This document shows positions 1-7,826 of a stretch of DNA of 34,412 bases, in pieces (positions within the stretch are counted from its first letter, which is position 1; every line of letters starts with the position of its first letter). Made by a program: the position numbers and the translations under genes. Below the pieces are notes generated by a model that was given only the letters and a program-made list of their open reading frames with translations, did no database searches and was not told where the DNA came from. This DNA is from Flammeovirgaceae bacterium (lineage in GTDB: Bacteria; Bacteroidota; Bacteroidia; Cytophagales; Cyclobacteriaceae): contig JAHEZH010000054.1 in NCBI GenBank assembly GCA_023251155.1, positions 1-34,412 on the forward strand, written 5' to 3'.

Positions 1-1
1 T

Positions 2-1090
2 CAGATTCTTGCCTGGCTTGAAGATTCCAATAGTGATTTGACTAAGCTGATTGCTGCCAATGATGCGACGCTGACTGGCGATATCTATATGGGCAATAGT
101 TTGAAGCAATGGTAGAAAGTAGTTAACTCATTCACATTACGCGTATTGGTGAGTCTTAGTAAAAAAGAAAGTGACAGCGATCTGAAAGTGAAGGAGAAGT
201 TTGCTGCTATTGTCGGTAATCCTTCAAAGTATCCCGTGTTGTCCAGCTCAGGTGATAATCTTCAGTTTACCTTTAATGCAGCGTATAATCCCTATCCTAA
301 GAATCCTACTTCATTGGGAAGAGATGGTACGCGTGAAAATGTGGGATCTGCTTTTCTTGATCTGACTACTACATTAAAAGATCCTCGTACGTTTATAGCG
401 GCCACTCCTGCTCCGGCAAAATTATTAGCAGGTAAAACGTATAAAGATTTTACGGCTTATGTAGGTGCACCCGCAGGACTGAGCATGGGAACTTTGGGCG
501 CGAATGCACAAGGTGGTGAATATTCCTATATCAATGCGCTCCGCTATTCGTTTGACTTTGCCGGATCGAAAGCAGAGGCCGCCATTATCATCGGTTATCC
601 TGAGCTGTGCTTCAACATTGCTGAAGGAATTAACCGTGGATGGGCCACAGGCGATGCGTCCACCTGGTATACAAAAGGAATTACGGCTGCTATGAACTTC
701 TTAGGCATTACTGAAGGCAGTTCAATCCCGGTTGGAAATTTAACCGGTACGACGGTCTATGGTTCAATTGATAATATCTCGATTGCAGCTTACCTGGCTC
801 AACCTGCCGTACAATATCAGGGTGGTACGGCCGGACTTACGCAAATTCTTCAGCAGAAATACCTGGCCTTCTGGCAAAACTCCAACTGGGAAGCATTTTT
901 TAATCAGCGCAGAACCGGAGTTCCCGTTTTCTCTGAAGGGGCCGGAAGTGGAAATGGCAATAAGATTGCAAAAAGATGGCAGTATCCAAGAGCAGAAGCA
1001 GATGCCAATACACTTAACTATAATGCAGCTGTTCAACGTCAGTTCAATGGCAGCGATGATCTGAACGGTAAACTTTGGATCATTCAATAA
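2..1090 (+). pseudogene. SusD/RagB-family nutrient-binding lipoprotein, 3' part, interrupted by an in-frame TAG
   Basis: SusD-like proteins sit on the outer membrane and pass oligomers to a SusC TonB-dependent channel. The frame is open from the left edge and reads through a helix-rich stretch ending in LKQW. It then meets TAG at 113-115 and continues with KVVNSFTLRVLVSLSKK, a typical SusD segment in which the Trp is normally followed by Gln or Lys. A CAG to TAG change explains it. After the stop the frame is intact to 1090 and ends with the family's usual pattern: RRTGVPVF, then RWQYPRAE, then LNGKLWIIQ. Restarts at TTG 146 or GTG 149 would lack the signal peptide and most of the fold, so I do not regard them as real starts. 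The 5' end and the expected susC partner lie outside the window. It could be a sequencing error. Family assignment is firm; loss of function is inference. Confidence 0.8.
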
Positions 1091-1143
1091 AGTCGTTGAA
1101 GTGACTTGCCTCACTGTATTCTCTTTCTCTTAGTATAGGGTTT

Positions 1144-1179
1144 TAACCGGGGGTTGTCATGGCCTCCGGTTATTTTTTT
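1144..1179 (+). terminator. Rho-independent terminator after the susD-like gene
   Basis: TAACCGG at 1144-1150 pairs with CCGGTTA at 1166-1172, and the stem extends inward by a G-T and a G-C pair. A run of seven T (1173-1179) follows at once. It lies about 55 bases after the SusD stop and just before the start of the phosphoesterase gene, so it probably separates the two transcripts or attenuates read-through. Confidence 0.7.
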
Positions 1180-1195
1180 AAATCAGAAAAAACAG

Positions 1196-2149
1196 ATGTC
1201 ATCGCGCAGAAATTTTATTAAACAATCAGCAGCAGGATTAGGAACGGTATTACTTCCTTCTGCTTTGTCAGCGAATACCGTACCGGCCTCTCAGAAGCGA
1301 AAGCGTGCGCTTCGCATTGCCCACATTACGGATGTACACATTCTCGGGCAGGCCAATGCAGAAGCAGCTCTCAAAAGAGTAGTGGAAGAAATTAATTCAT
1401 TGAAAGATAAACCGGACCTGATCATCAACACAGGTGATACCGTAATGGATGAAAACAGACAGACGCGGGAAGAAGTAGAAGCCCGGTGGAGTGTGTGGAA
1501 TAGGATTATGAAATCGAATACCATTCCCATGCGTAGTGCGTTAGGCAATCATGATGTCTGGTATGGACCGGATGACGTGCTGGACAAGGAGTATAAAAAG
1601 GATAAACGTTATGGAAAACAATGGGCTATTGAAATGCTCGGACTTCCTCATCGCTATTATTCTTTTGAAAGCCATGGCTGGCAGTTTATAGCTCTGGATA
1701 GCATCAACGGATCGTCCGGATATCAATTGGACGAGGAGCAGCTCAACTGGTTGAAAGACGAGCTGGCTCACTTACCGGCCACCCGTCCTGTGTGTGTATT
1801 TAATCACGTGCCCATTATTTCGATGGGGCCATTGATGTATGAAACCAAGCGTAAAGAAGTTGCCGAAGTGCATTTCCCCTCCGGAGATATGCATCATGAT
1901 CATCAGCTGATAAAAGATATTTTCTACCAGCATAAAAATGTGAAGTTGTGCCTGAGTGGCCATGTTCATTACATCGATGAAGTAGAGTACCTGGGGGTGA
2001 AGTATTTGTGCAACGGTGCCGTGTCCGGAAACTGGTGGGGAAACCCGATTGCGCTGGATGAATTTCCTCCGGTCTATGCCATTATCGACTTATACACGGA
2101 CGGAAGCAGTGAATGTGAATTGAAGTTTTATAATACGGCTTTGCAATGA
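1196..2149 (+). CDS. Tat-exported calcineurin-like metallophosphoesterase
   Basis: This 317-residue protein should hydrolyse phosphoesters outside the cytoplasm with a two-metal centre. The N-terminus SSRRNFIKQ fits the twin-arginine consensus S-R-R-x-F-[IL]-K and precedes a short hydrophobic stretch. The metal and catalytic motifs appear in order: DVH (D46, H48), GDTVMD (D81), GNHD (N118, H119, D120), NHVPI (H204) and GHVH (H256, H258). The ATG at 1196 is chosen because it places the Tat motif at the very N-terminus; a TTG at 1154 would overlap the terminator hairpin. Its last four bases overlap the next gene, a second phosphoesterase, so the two are translationally coupled. Position after a susD-like gene suggests release of phosphate from an imported or captured substrate. 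Substrate unknown. Confidence 0.88.
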   Translation: MSSRRNFIKQSAAGLGTVLLPSALSANTVPASQKRKRALRIAHITDVHILGQANAEAALKRVVEEINSLKDKPDLIINTGDTVMDENRQTREEVEARWSVWNRIMKSNTIPMRSALGNHDVWYGPDDVLDKEYKKDKRYGKQWAIEMLGLPHRYYSFESHGWQFIALDSINGSSGYQLDEEQLNWLKDELAHLPATRPVCVFNHVPIISMGPLMYETKRKEVAEVHFPSGDMHHDHQLIKDIFYQHKNVKLCLSGHVHYIDEVEYLGVKYLCNGAVSGNWWGNPIALDEFPPVYAIIDLYTDGSSECELKFYNTALQ

Positions 2150-4014
2150 CGCTTTCGAAAACCGGATGGGTTCTCCTTCTCGTGTTGAGTGGGAGCAACA
2201 TAGTGGCGCAAGACACGCCCTTGGAATTCTGGTTCTGGCCCAAATATACATTAGGTCAGAAAGCCGAAAACTATCCCGGCCCCCGGATGGAAGCCCCCGT
2301 GTCGCAGTTTAATGTCATTCAATCAGAGTCAGTACCGCTGATCTTTCACGGAGAAGAGCCTACGGAAAGGGTGATTGATTTTGTCAAGTCATCACAGCTT
2401 CCGAAGAATCCGTTTTCCATCGAAATGTGGTTAGTGAATCACGTCAATCAGCCGGTAGGAGTGATGGCGACTTTGAAGAATAGAATATCCGGTGAAGAGC
2501 CGGCATGGCTTGTCGGAGTATATGGACGCGATCTGGTGTACACATTGAAAACGGAAGACTCTCATTTTGCGACCATGATTCAACACAAAATAAAGGAGCG
2601 CGGATGGAAAGACTACTGGGGACATGTGGTGGCTACGTACGATGGAAACAACATGAAACTTTACCTGAATGGTGAATTGATTACCGAGGGAGCAGTAGGC
2701 AAGCGAAAGGCAAATGACGATTCCATGTATGAACTGGAGGTGGCCTCCTATATGAAGAATGAACCCTACATGGATTTAGGAAATCAGCTGAAGATGCTTC
2801 GCATTCACCCGCGGGCTTTGAGCAAAGAAGAAATCCGCCAGCGGATGGACAAGTTGATGTCCATGGTGACGGAAGGGAAACTCTTTCCCGGTCTCTTCCA
2901 CTTCACAGCAGGGCCTTACCTTAACAATGCCTCGCAGTCGGGCATCAGCATGGTATGGGAAACCGACCGTGCAGCAGACTTTGTTGTTGAATATGGCAAG
3001 CAGGTTCCTTATGATAAAAAGATCGTTTTGAATACACAAAAAATAGAGAAGGAGGCAGGTGGTGCTGAAAGTACTATTTATAAAGTGACACTGACCGATT
3101 TAGAACCCGAGACGCCGTATTTCTACAACATCAAAGCGACTGCACGTGACGGTACGGTGATGCAGTCCGGTCCACTCACGTTTACCACTGCAGTGCGGGA
3201 GTCCGGTTCGTACTCCTTTGCTGTAATCGGAGATACCGAAGCAAGACCTCACATCAACGATCGTATCTCAAAGATGGTTTGGGAAGAACGACCCAATTTT
3301 GCGGTGATCGTTGGTGACCTGACGGACGGTGGAGTGAAGGATCACAAATTTGAATGGAATTATGAATACTTTCAGGGGATCACCCAACTGGCAAGTCGTG
3401 TCCCCATTTTTCCTGTACCCGGTAATGGAGAGGATGATCTGTACTGGTATAATCAGTATCATGTTCTTCCCAAGAATGACGGGTATTACACTTTTCATTA
3501 TGGCAATGCACAATTCTTTATGCTGAACAGCAACCGGCCACAGGATTTTTCTACGGAAGGCAAACAGTATCAATGGCTGGAGGAAGAGCTGAAGAAGTCC
3601 ACCGCGACATGGAAGTTTGTGGCCCATCACCATGCCCCTTACTCGGCAGACGACGATGACTATGGTGATTCATGGAAGCAGAAGGCCGAGACCGGAGACC
3701 TCGCTATCCGAAAGATTGTTCCCTTATATGAAAAGTATAAAGTAGATATGGTCTTCTTTGGTCACCTGCATACCTATCAGCGTACACTTCCCATCAAGGA
3801 TAATAAGGTAAGTCAGCAGAATGGCGTCATCTACGTGCAAGGTGGCGGTGGCGGTGGTAATCTTGAAGATTTCGCACCATCGCGTGCGTGGTTTAGTGCG
3901 AAGACGTATCGTGGTCATCATTATTTTATCATTACGGTGCATGACCGGGAGCTTAATTTTAAAATGTATGATACGGAAGGAAGGATGAAAGATTATCTTG
4001 ATTTAAAAAAATAA
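2146..4014 (+). CDS. Exported LamG / purple-acid-phosphatase-like metallophosphoesterase
   Basis: The 622-residue protein begins with a signal peptide (cleavage near VAQ, about residue 22). A LamG/concanavalin-like domain spans roughly residues 60-240 (cues EMWLVNH, GHVVATYDG, LYLNGE). A fibronectin-III-like PAP N-terminal domain spans about 250-350 (GPYLNN, VTLTDLEPETPYFYNI). A phosphoesterase domain runs from about 355 to 560: GDTE (D363), GDLTDGG (D391), HHH (494-496) and GHLH (H540, H542). The usual GNH[DE] motif reads GNGE at 426-429, so the general-acid histidine is missing. The start ATG overlaps the stop of the preceding phosphoesterase (ATGA). Probably a secreted or periplasmic phosphohydrolase working with its neighbour; the carbohydrate-binding role of the LamG part is inference. 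Confidence 0.87.
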   Translation: MTLSKTGWVLLLVLSGSNIVAQDTPLEFWFWPKYTLGQKAENYPGPRMEAPVSQFNVIQSESVPLIFHGEEPTERVIDFVKSSQLPKNPFSIEMWLVNHVNQPVGVMATLKNRISGEEPAWLVGVYGRDLVYTLKTEDSHFATMIQHKIKERGWKDYWGHVVATYDGNNMKLYLNGELITEGAVGKRKANDDSMYELEVASYMKNEPYMDLGNQLKMLRIHPRALSKEEIRQRMDKLMSMVTEGKLFPGLFHFTAGPYLNNASQSGISMVWETDRAADFVVEYGKQVPYDKKIVLNTQKIEKEAGGAESTIYKVTLTDLEPETPYFYNIKATARDGTVMQSGPLTFTTAVRESGSYSFAVIGDTEARPHINDRISKMVWEERPNFAVIVGDLTDGGVKDHKFEWNYEYFQGITQLASRVPIFPVPGNGEDDLYWYNQYHVLPKNDGYYTFHYGNAQFFMLNSNRPQDFSTEGKQYQWLEEELKKSTATWKFVAHHHAPYSADDDDYGDSWKQKAETGDLAIRKIVPLYEKYKVDMVFFGHLHTYQRTLPIKDNKVSQQNGVIYVQGGGGGGNLEDFAPSRAWFSAKTYRGHHYFIITVHDRELNFKMYDTEGRMKDYLDLKK

Positions 4015-4140
4015 GGATTATCCGTACCTCAGGCCGTTGACGGTGAGTTCATAAAAAAAGGGGATGTACTCCATGCACGTGATTGCTCTTCGCTTCAAAG
4101 CCATTCCGTAAAAGTTCAAGGGATGAGGTGGCGAAGACGG

Positions 4141-6720
4141 TTACTCGTTGCGTAATCGTGTAACGGGATTCTCCTGTGCAGTGCGCCATCCATGGTAAAG
4201 CACGATGATGAGGGCTACCGCCAGGATAAGTGTGCCACCGGAAGCAAACATCCACCAGCGGAGAGGCACGCGGTAATTAAAATGGGACAGAACCCACCGG
4301 GCAACCCACACCGATAAAGGAATGACCAGCACCAGTGCGTAGAACACAGGACGGAGAAAATCCTGCGAAAGGGAAATGAGCACACGCAGAATACCGGCAC
4401 CAAATACTTTGCGTATGCTCATCTCTTTACTTCTTTGCTCGGCTACAAATCCGGAGAGTCCGAATAACCCCAGACAGGAGATAAAGATGGTCATACCCGC
4501 AAAGATGGAAATCATCAGGCTGGTGTCAGCCATTTCGTGGAAGTGCTGCTGGTATTCTTCTTGTGTAAACCGGAATTGAAACGGATGTTCAGGACTGATC
4601 TGCTTGCACATTTTCTCGATCGTGTCCAGCGTGGATTTCCAATTGTGGGTGTCATCCACACGAAGATACAGATGACGCACCGTATTCGGCTGGAGGAACA
4701 CGGCCATGGGTGCAATACTTCCAAAAGGATTATTGTAAACAAAGTTTTGAAATACACCCACCACCGTATGTCCACCCACTACACTGCCCACCGGATTCGT
4801 CAGGCCCATCTTCGCTACCGCGGATTCGTTAATCAGGCAGGAAGAAGAATCGCTGGCAAATTGTGGTTCAAAGTCGCGACCTGCCACCAAGGGTAGTCCA
4901 ATGGTGGTCGTCCAGTTGTAATCCACATCTGTAACCACAATTGACAACTCTTCGCCATCGCGTTTGCCTGTCCAGTCCATGCCCGTGACCGATCCACCGG
5001 AGTAAAGAATGTTTCCCGATCCACCGGTGACCGAACGGATGCCAGGCAATCGTGCGGCTTCATTTTTAAGATAACCGAATTTGGAAGACAGCGTGGAATC
5101 CAGACGGATGTCGATCAGGTTTTTCTGTTCATATCCCATCGGACGGTGTTGTACATAGTCAAACTGTGAATACATGATGATGGTACTGATGAGGCAGAAG
5201 ATGGAGATGATAAATTGAAACGTCACCAGTCCCTTGCGAAGGCCACCTCCCTTCAGGTCAGTGATTCTGCCTTTCAATACTTTCACCGGAAGAAAGCGGC
5301 TGAGGAAAAGCGCGGGATAACTCCCCGCCACGAGAGAGGTGATCATTACGATACCCATGAGTGCCGCCCATAGGGTGAAGCGGGTCAGGTGAAGTTGCGC
5401 CGAGGCGTGTGTCATGGTATTAAAGGAGGGGAGAACCAGGTACACCAGTGACAGAGCGGTAACCAGTGAGAGGGAAGTAATCAGAAACGATTCGTTCAGA
5501 AACTGAAAGGCAATTCCTTTGCGTGAGGCCCCCAGTACTTTTCGTACCCCCACCTCACGGGCACGGTATTCGGATTGTGCCGTAGCGATGTTCATGAAAT
5601 TAATGCATGCAATCAAGAGCATGAATGCTCCAAACCCGGTTAGCATATAGACTACCGTTATCCGTCCCCCGTCGGGATGCCCATTGGAAAAACTTCCATG
5701 CAGGTAAAGGTCTTTGAACGGATACGCAAACTGTGTCACGGTTTTGTCCTCCGAGCGTTCCTGCAGAAGACGGGTCATCTTACTGTTGAAAAGCGGAAGG
5801 TCAGCGGACGAATGAAGTTGAACGTATGTAGTGATACGGTTGTCGTCCCACTTTTTTAACCATTCATTCTCTTTTTCAAAAACGGAAAAAGGAATAATCA
5901 GGTCAAAGCGGATAGAGCTGTATACGGGAACATCTTCCATGACGGCACCGACAGTAAGCGCATGGTGCTTATTAAAAACAATCAATTGACCGATTGGATT
6001 GGTATCAGCAAAAAGTTTTGTTGCCATTGAGCGGGTGACCACCACGCCATTACCTTGCTCGAGGGTACTCACTGCATTTCCGGAAACAGAGGGAAAGGTC
6101 ATCATGCGCAGGAGATCAGGGTCCGCATAGATACCCGATTCATAGGTGATCTTGTCGTTGACATTCAATTGCTCACCGCCAAAACCGGCTACACGCGCGG
6201 CATATTTTACTTCGGCAAAGTCGGTGCGCAAGGCCGCAGCCATAGGCCCTGCTGTGGATTCACCGGTAGAAATACCATCATTGGTCTTTTGGTTTCTCAT
6301 CAGCACATGCAGGCTGTTTAACTCCTGGTGAAATTGATCGTAGCGCAGTTCATCCATTACTACCAGCAGAATAAGGATGCTGGTCGTCAGCCCGATGGTA
6401 AGTCCGGAAATATTGATCAACGAGGTGACTTTGTTCTTGAGCAGGGTTCTCCAGCTCATTTTGAAATAGCTAAGGATCATCATCATTTGGGTTGCGAGGG
6501 TAGGTGTGGGAGTACTTGATCGTTTTGAAGATTGAAATGGACGCAGTACGGTGAATACCGTGCGGATGTATTTCCAGCGTGCTTTGCGCAAACCGTATTG
6601 CTTTACCCAAAGCAGGAACAGTTCACGAAGATCTCCTTCCACTTCTTCCCGGGTAGCCTGCGCGCTAAACCGTTTGAGTAGTTGCTGTGCCCAACGTGGT
6701 GGGAGTGTGTTTTTAGACAT
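4141..6720 (-). CDS. MacB/FtsX-type ABC transporter permease with N-terminal prefix domain
   Basis: The 859-residue membrane protein has about 80 soluble N-terminal residues (APPxW-like helix, then a region containing EEVEGDLRELFLLW) typical of permeases paired with PadR regulators. Two FtsX-type halves follow. Each has a transmembrane helix, a large periplasmic MacB-core-like domain and three further helices. Recognisable family cues are FKMSWRTLLKNK before TM1, then EVGVRKVLGAS and, in the second half, EMSIRKVFGAG. No nucleotide-binding domain is encoded here, so the ATPase partner must be elsewhere. The start is the ATG at 6720, thirteen bases after the PadR stop; a TTG at 6747 would extend it by nine residues and overlap padR. 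Likely a mechanotransmission or export permease involved in envelope stress or peptide efflux. Confidence 0.88.
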   Translation of the reverse strand: MSKNTLPPRWAQQLLKRFSAQATREEVEGDLRELFLLWVKQYGLRKARWKYIRTVFTVLRPFQSSKRSSTPTPTLATQMMMILSYFKMSWRTLLKNKVTSLINISGLTIGLTTSILILLVVMDELRYDQFHQELNSLHVLMRNQKTNDGISTGESTAGPMAAALRTDFAEVKYAARVAGFGGEQLNVNDKITYESGIYADPDLLRMMTFPSVSGNAVSTLEQGNGVVVTRSMATKLFADTNPIGQLIVFNKHHALTVGAVMEDVPVYSSIRFDLIIPFSVFEKENEWLKKWDDNRITTYVQLHSSADLPLFNSKMTRLLQERSEDKTVTQFAYPFKDLYLHGSFSNGHPDGGRITVVYMLTGFGAFMLLIACINFMNIATAQSEYRAREVGVRKVLGASRKGIAFQFLNESFLITSLSLVTALSLVYLVLPSFNTMTHASAQLHLTRFTLWAALMGIVMITSLVAGSYPALFLSRFLPVKVLKGRITDLKGGGLRKGLVTFQFIISIFCLISTIIMYSQFDYVQHRPMGYEQKNLIDIRLDSTLSSKFGYLKNEAARLPGIRSVTGGSGNILYSGGSVTGMDWTGKRDGEELSIVVTDVDYNWTTTIGLPLVAGRDFEPQFASDSSSCLINESAVAKMGLTNPVGSVVGGHTVVGVFQNFVYNNPFGSIAPMAVFLQPNTVRHLYLRVDDTHNWKSTLDTIEKMCKQISPEHPFQFRFTQEEYQQHFHEMADTSLMISIFAGMTIFISCLGLFGLSGFVAEQRSKEMSIRKVFGAGILRVLISLSQDFLRPVFYALVLVIPLSVWVARWVLSHFNYRVPLRWWMFASGGTLILAVALIIVLYHGWRTAQENPVTRLRNE

Positions 6721-6733
6721 GGATGAAATAGGT

Positions 6734-7072
6734 TTAGTTTCCTGCAAGACCTAAAAATTTTGCTGGAAGTACCTTCCAGATTTTTTCTCTCAGTTCTCTT
6801 ACCTGCCGGATGGCTTTAATGCCCATGGCGGTAAGCGTAAAATATCTTTTTCTGCGGCCACCCCGTTCGGCAGAAGCGCCACCCATTTCAGAGACAATGA
6901 ATCCTTTTTCCTCCAGTCGCTGTAATGTTGTATGCACGGTATTAAACCCTACGGAGCGCCCGGATTGCTTTTCGATTTCCTGCGTGATGGTAACCCCGTA
7001 GGCATCGCCTTCCAGTGAGGCGGTAATCAGCAGTACCAGTTCTTCGAATTCACCTAACGTTATTCGTTTCAT
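6734..7072 (-). CDS. PadR-family transcriptional regulator
   Basis: A 112-residue winged-helix protein. It starts with LGEFEELVLLITASL and contains YGVTITQEIEKQSGR, the recognition region NTVHTTLQRLEEKGFI and the wing GGRRKRYFTLT, all hallmarks of PadR/PF03551. It sits directly upstream of, and on the same strand as, the MacB/FtsX permease, with 13 bases between genes, so it most likely represses its own operon until a ligand is present. A 7-bp inverted repeat at 7093-7114, about 20 bases before the start codon, is a plausible operator. Confidence 0.92.
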   Translation of the reverse strand: MKRITLGEFEELVLLITASLEGDAYGVTITQEIEKQSGRSVGFNTVHTTLQRLEEKGFIVSEMGGASAERGGRRKRYFTLTAMGIKAIRQVRELREKIWKVLPAKFLGLAGN

Positions 7073-7092
7073 GCCCGAGTGATTGATTATAT

Positions 7093-7114
7093 CTTATTTT
7101 GTCGATCAAATAAG
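7093..7114. promoter_or_regulatory. Inverted repeat, candidate PadR operator
   Basis: CTTATTT at 7093-7099 and AAATAAG at 7108-7114 form a perfect 7-bp inverted repeat with an 8-base spacer. PadR dimers usually bind dyads of this size that overlap their own promoter. It lies 21 bases upstream of the padR start and just before an AT-rich stretch that could be the -7 region. No other regulator-binding evidence is available. Confidence 0.4.
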
Positions 7115-7125
7115 GTGCCAGTTCG

Positions 7126-7146
7126 TCATGATCGCTTTCATGATCG
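7126..7146. repeat. Short direct repeat TCATGATCG in the padR/metal-operon divergent region
   Basis: TCATGATCG occurs at 7126-7134 and again at 7138-7146, twelve bases apart, close to one DNA turn. Each copy contains the palindrome TCATGA. Such phased repeats are typical of response-regulator half-sites, and the region separates padR from the divergent metal operon, but nothing shows which gene it would serve. Confidence 0.35.
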
Positions 7147-7303
7147 AAAAACGGGGCATTTGTCAAACACTACCTGTTCGCACCCGAACAATTGACGTTC
7201 ACAATAGCGACACTGCCGGTTAGTGCTTGGCCAGGCAGCCTGTTCACTACGTGCAGGAGGTTTACATCCGGTCAAAATGAGTTATTTCCTGTATTGCTAC
7301 CTT

Positions 7304-7331
7304 GAATTCAGAATCTCTTCAGATTCAATTC
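7304..7331. promoter_or_regulatory. Imperfect inverted repeat upstream of the metal-efflux operon
   Basis: GAATT (7304-7308) and GAATC (7311-7315) pair with GATTC (7322-7326) and AATTC (7327-7331), giving ten base pairs with a two-base bulge and a six-base loop. The element ends 18 bases before the first gene of the operon. It could be an operator for the operon's own response regulator or a leader hairpin; there is no T run, so it is not a terminator. Confidence 0.35.
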
Positions 7332-7349
7332 GTTGGTTTGGATTAATCG

Positions 7350-7733
7350 ATGATGCGACAATCCAGTGCCATAATCCTTTTACTTGTTTATCTTTCGGTT
7401 AACACCGAATTACAGGAGATTGCGCGTATTCCTGTCTTGTTTGAGCACTTTGCTGAGCACAGGCAGAGAAATACGGAGGTGAGTTTTATTGATTTTATCG
7501 TACTGCATTATTTCAGTGGTGATATCAGAGATAGTGACTACCAGCGTGATCAACAGCTGCCTTTTAAGAGTATGCATTGCGAAGGGGTGACGAATTTTAT
7601 TGCCATACCTGCCGAACCGGTGGAAGCACTTTTGCCAAAGACATGCTGTACGTTGGTTGAAGCGGGTATGTATGTGTCGCAGTTTAATTCTTCTTTGTTT
7701 CAGTTCACCATCTGGCAACCGCCAAGAGCTTAA
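7350..7733 (+). CDS. Small unnamed protein at the head of a metal-efflux operon
   Basis: A 127-residue protein with a hydrophobic N-terminus (about residues 5-17) that may be a signal peptide or anchor. The body carries the string LFEHFAEH, then SFIDFIVLHYF, D-x-D-Y, QLPFK and a final IWQPPRA. As I recall, small Bacteroidota proteins with the same order of motifs (EH, HY, DxDY, LPFK, terminal WQPP) sit beside CusA/CzcA-type pumps, but the family has no name or function that I know. It contains a CC pair at 99-100 and several His (33, 37, 53, 76), so metal binding is possible. The start is the first of two adjacent ATGs (7350 or 7353). It lies 93 bases upstream of the RND gene, in the same direction. 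Function not established. Confidence 0.7.
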   Translation: MMRQSSAIILLLVYLSVNTELQEIARIPVLFEHFAEHRQRNTEVSFIDFIVLHYFSGDIRDSDYQRDQQLPFKSMHCEGVTNFIAIPAEPVEALLPKTCCTLVEAGMYVSQFNSSLFQFTIWQPPRA

Positions 7734-7826
7734 TCAGGTTTCTGTTTTCATTCGTGTAGTGGTTGGCGATTATGACCCCGGTCAGAAAAGCCAAACTATT
7801 CTCCAACTTTAAAATGATTCAGCTTC

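Noticed and set aside
146-1090. A separate 314-residue gene starting at TTG 146 or GTG 149
   Set aside because: The sequence before and after the TAG is one continuous SusD frame; the restart codons lack an export signal and a ribosome site.
4015-4140. Plus-strand stretch reading GEFIKKGDVLHA, resembling a biotinyl/HlyD turn, and a small hairpin before an A run
   Set aside because: No start codon or flanking domain; the hairpin has only A residues after it on the plus strand, so it is not a terminator. I see nothing supported between these convergent genes.
7141-7284. Minus-strand cysteine-rich frame (CRYCERQLFGCEQ, DKCPVF) upstream of padR
   Set aside because: A TAA lies directly before it, there is no ATG and no signal, and no known family fits. 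I treat it as chance in the divergent promoter region.
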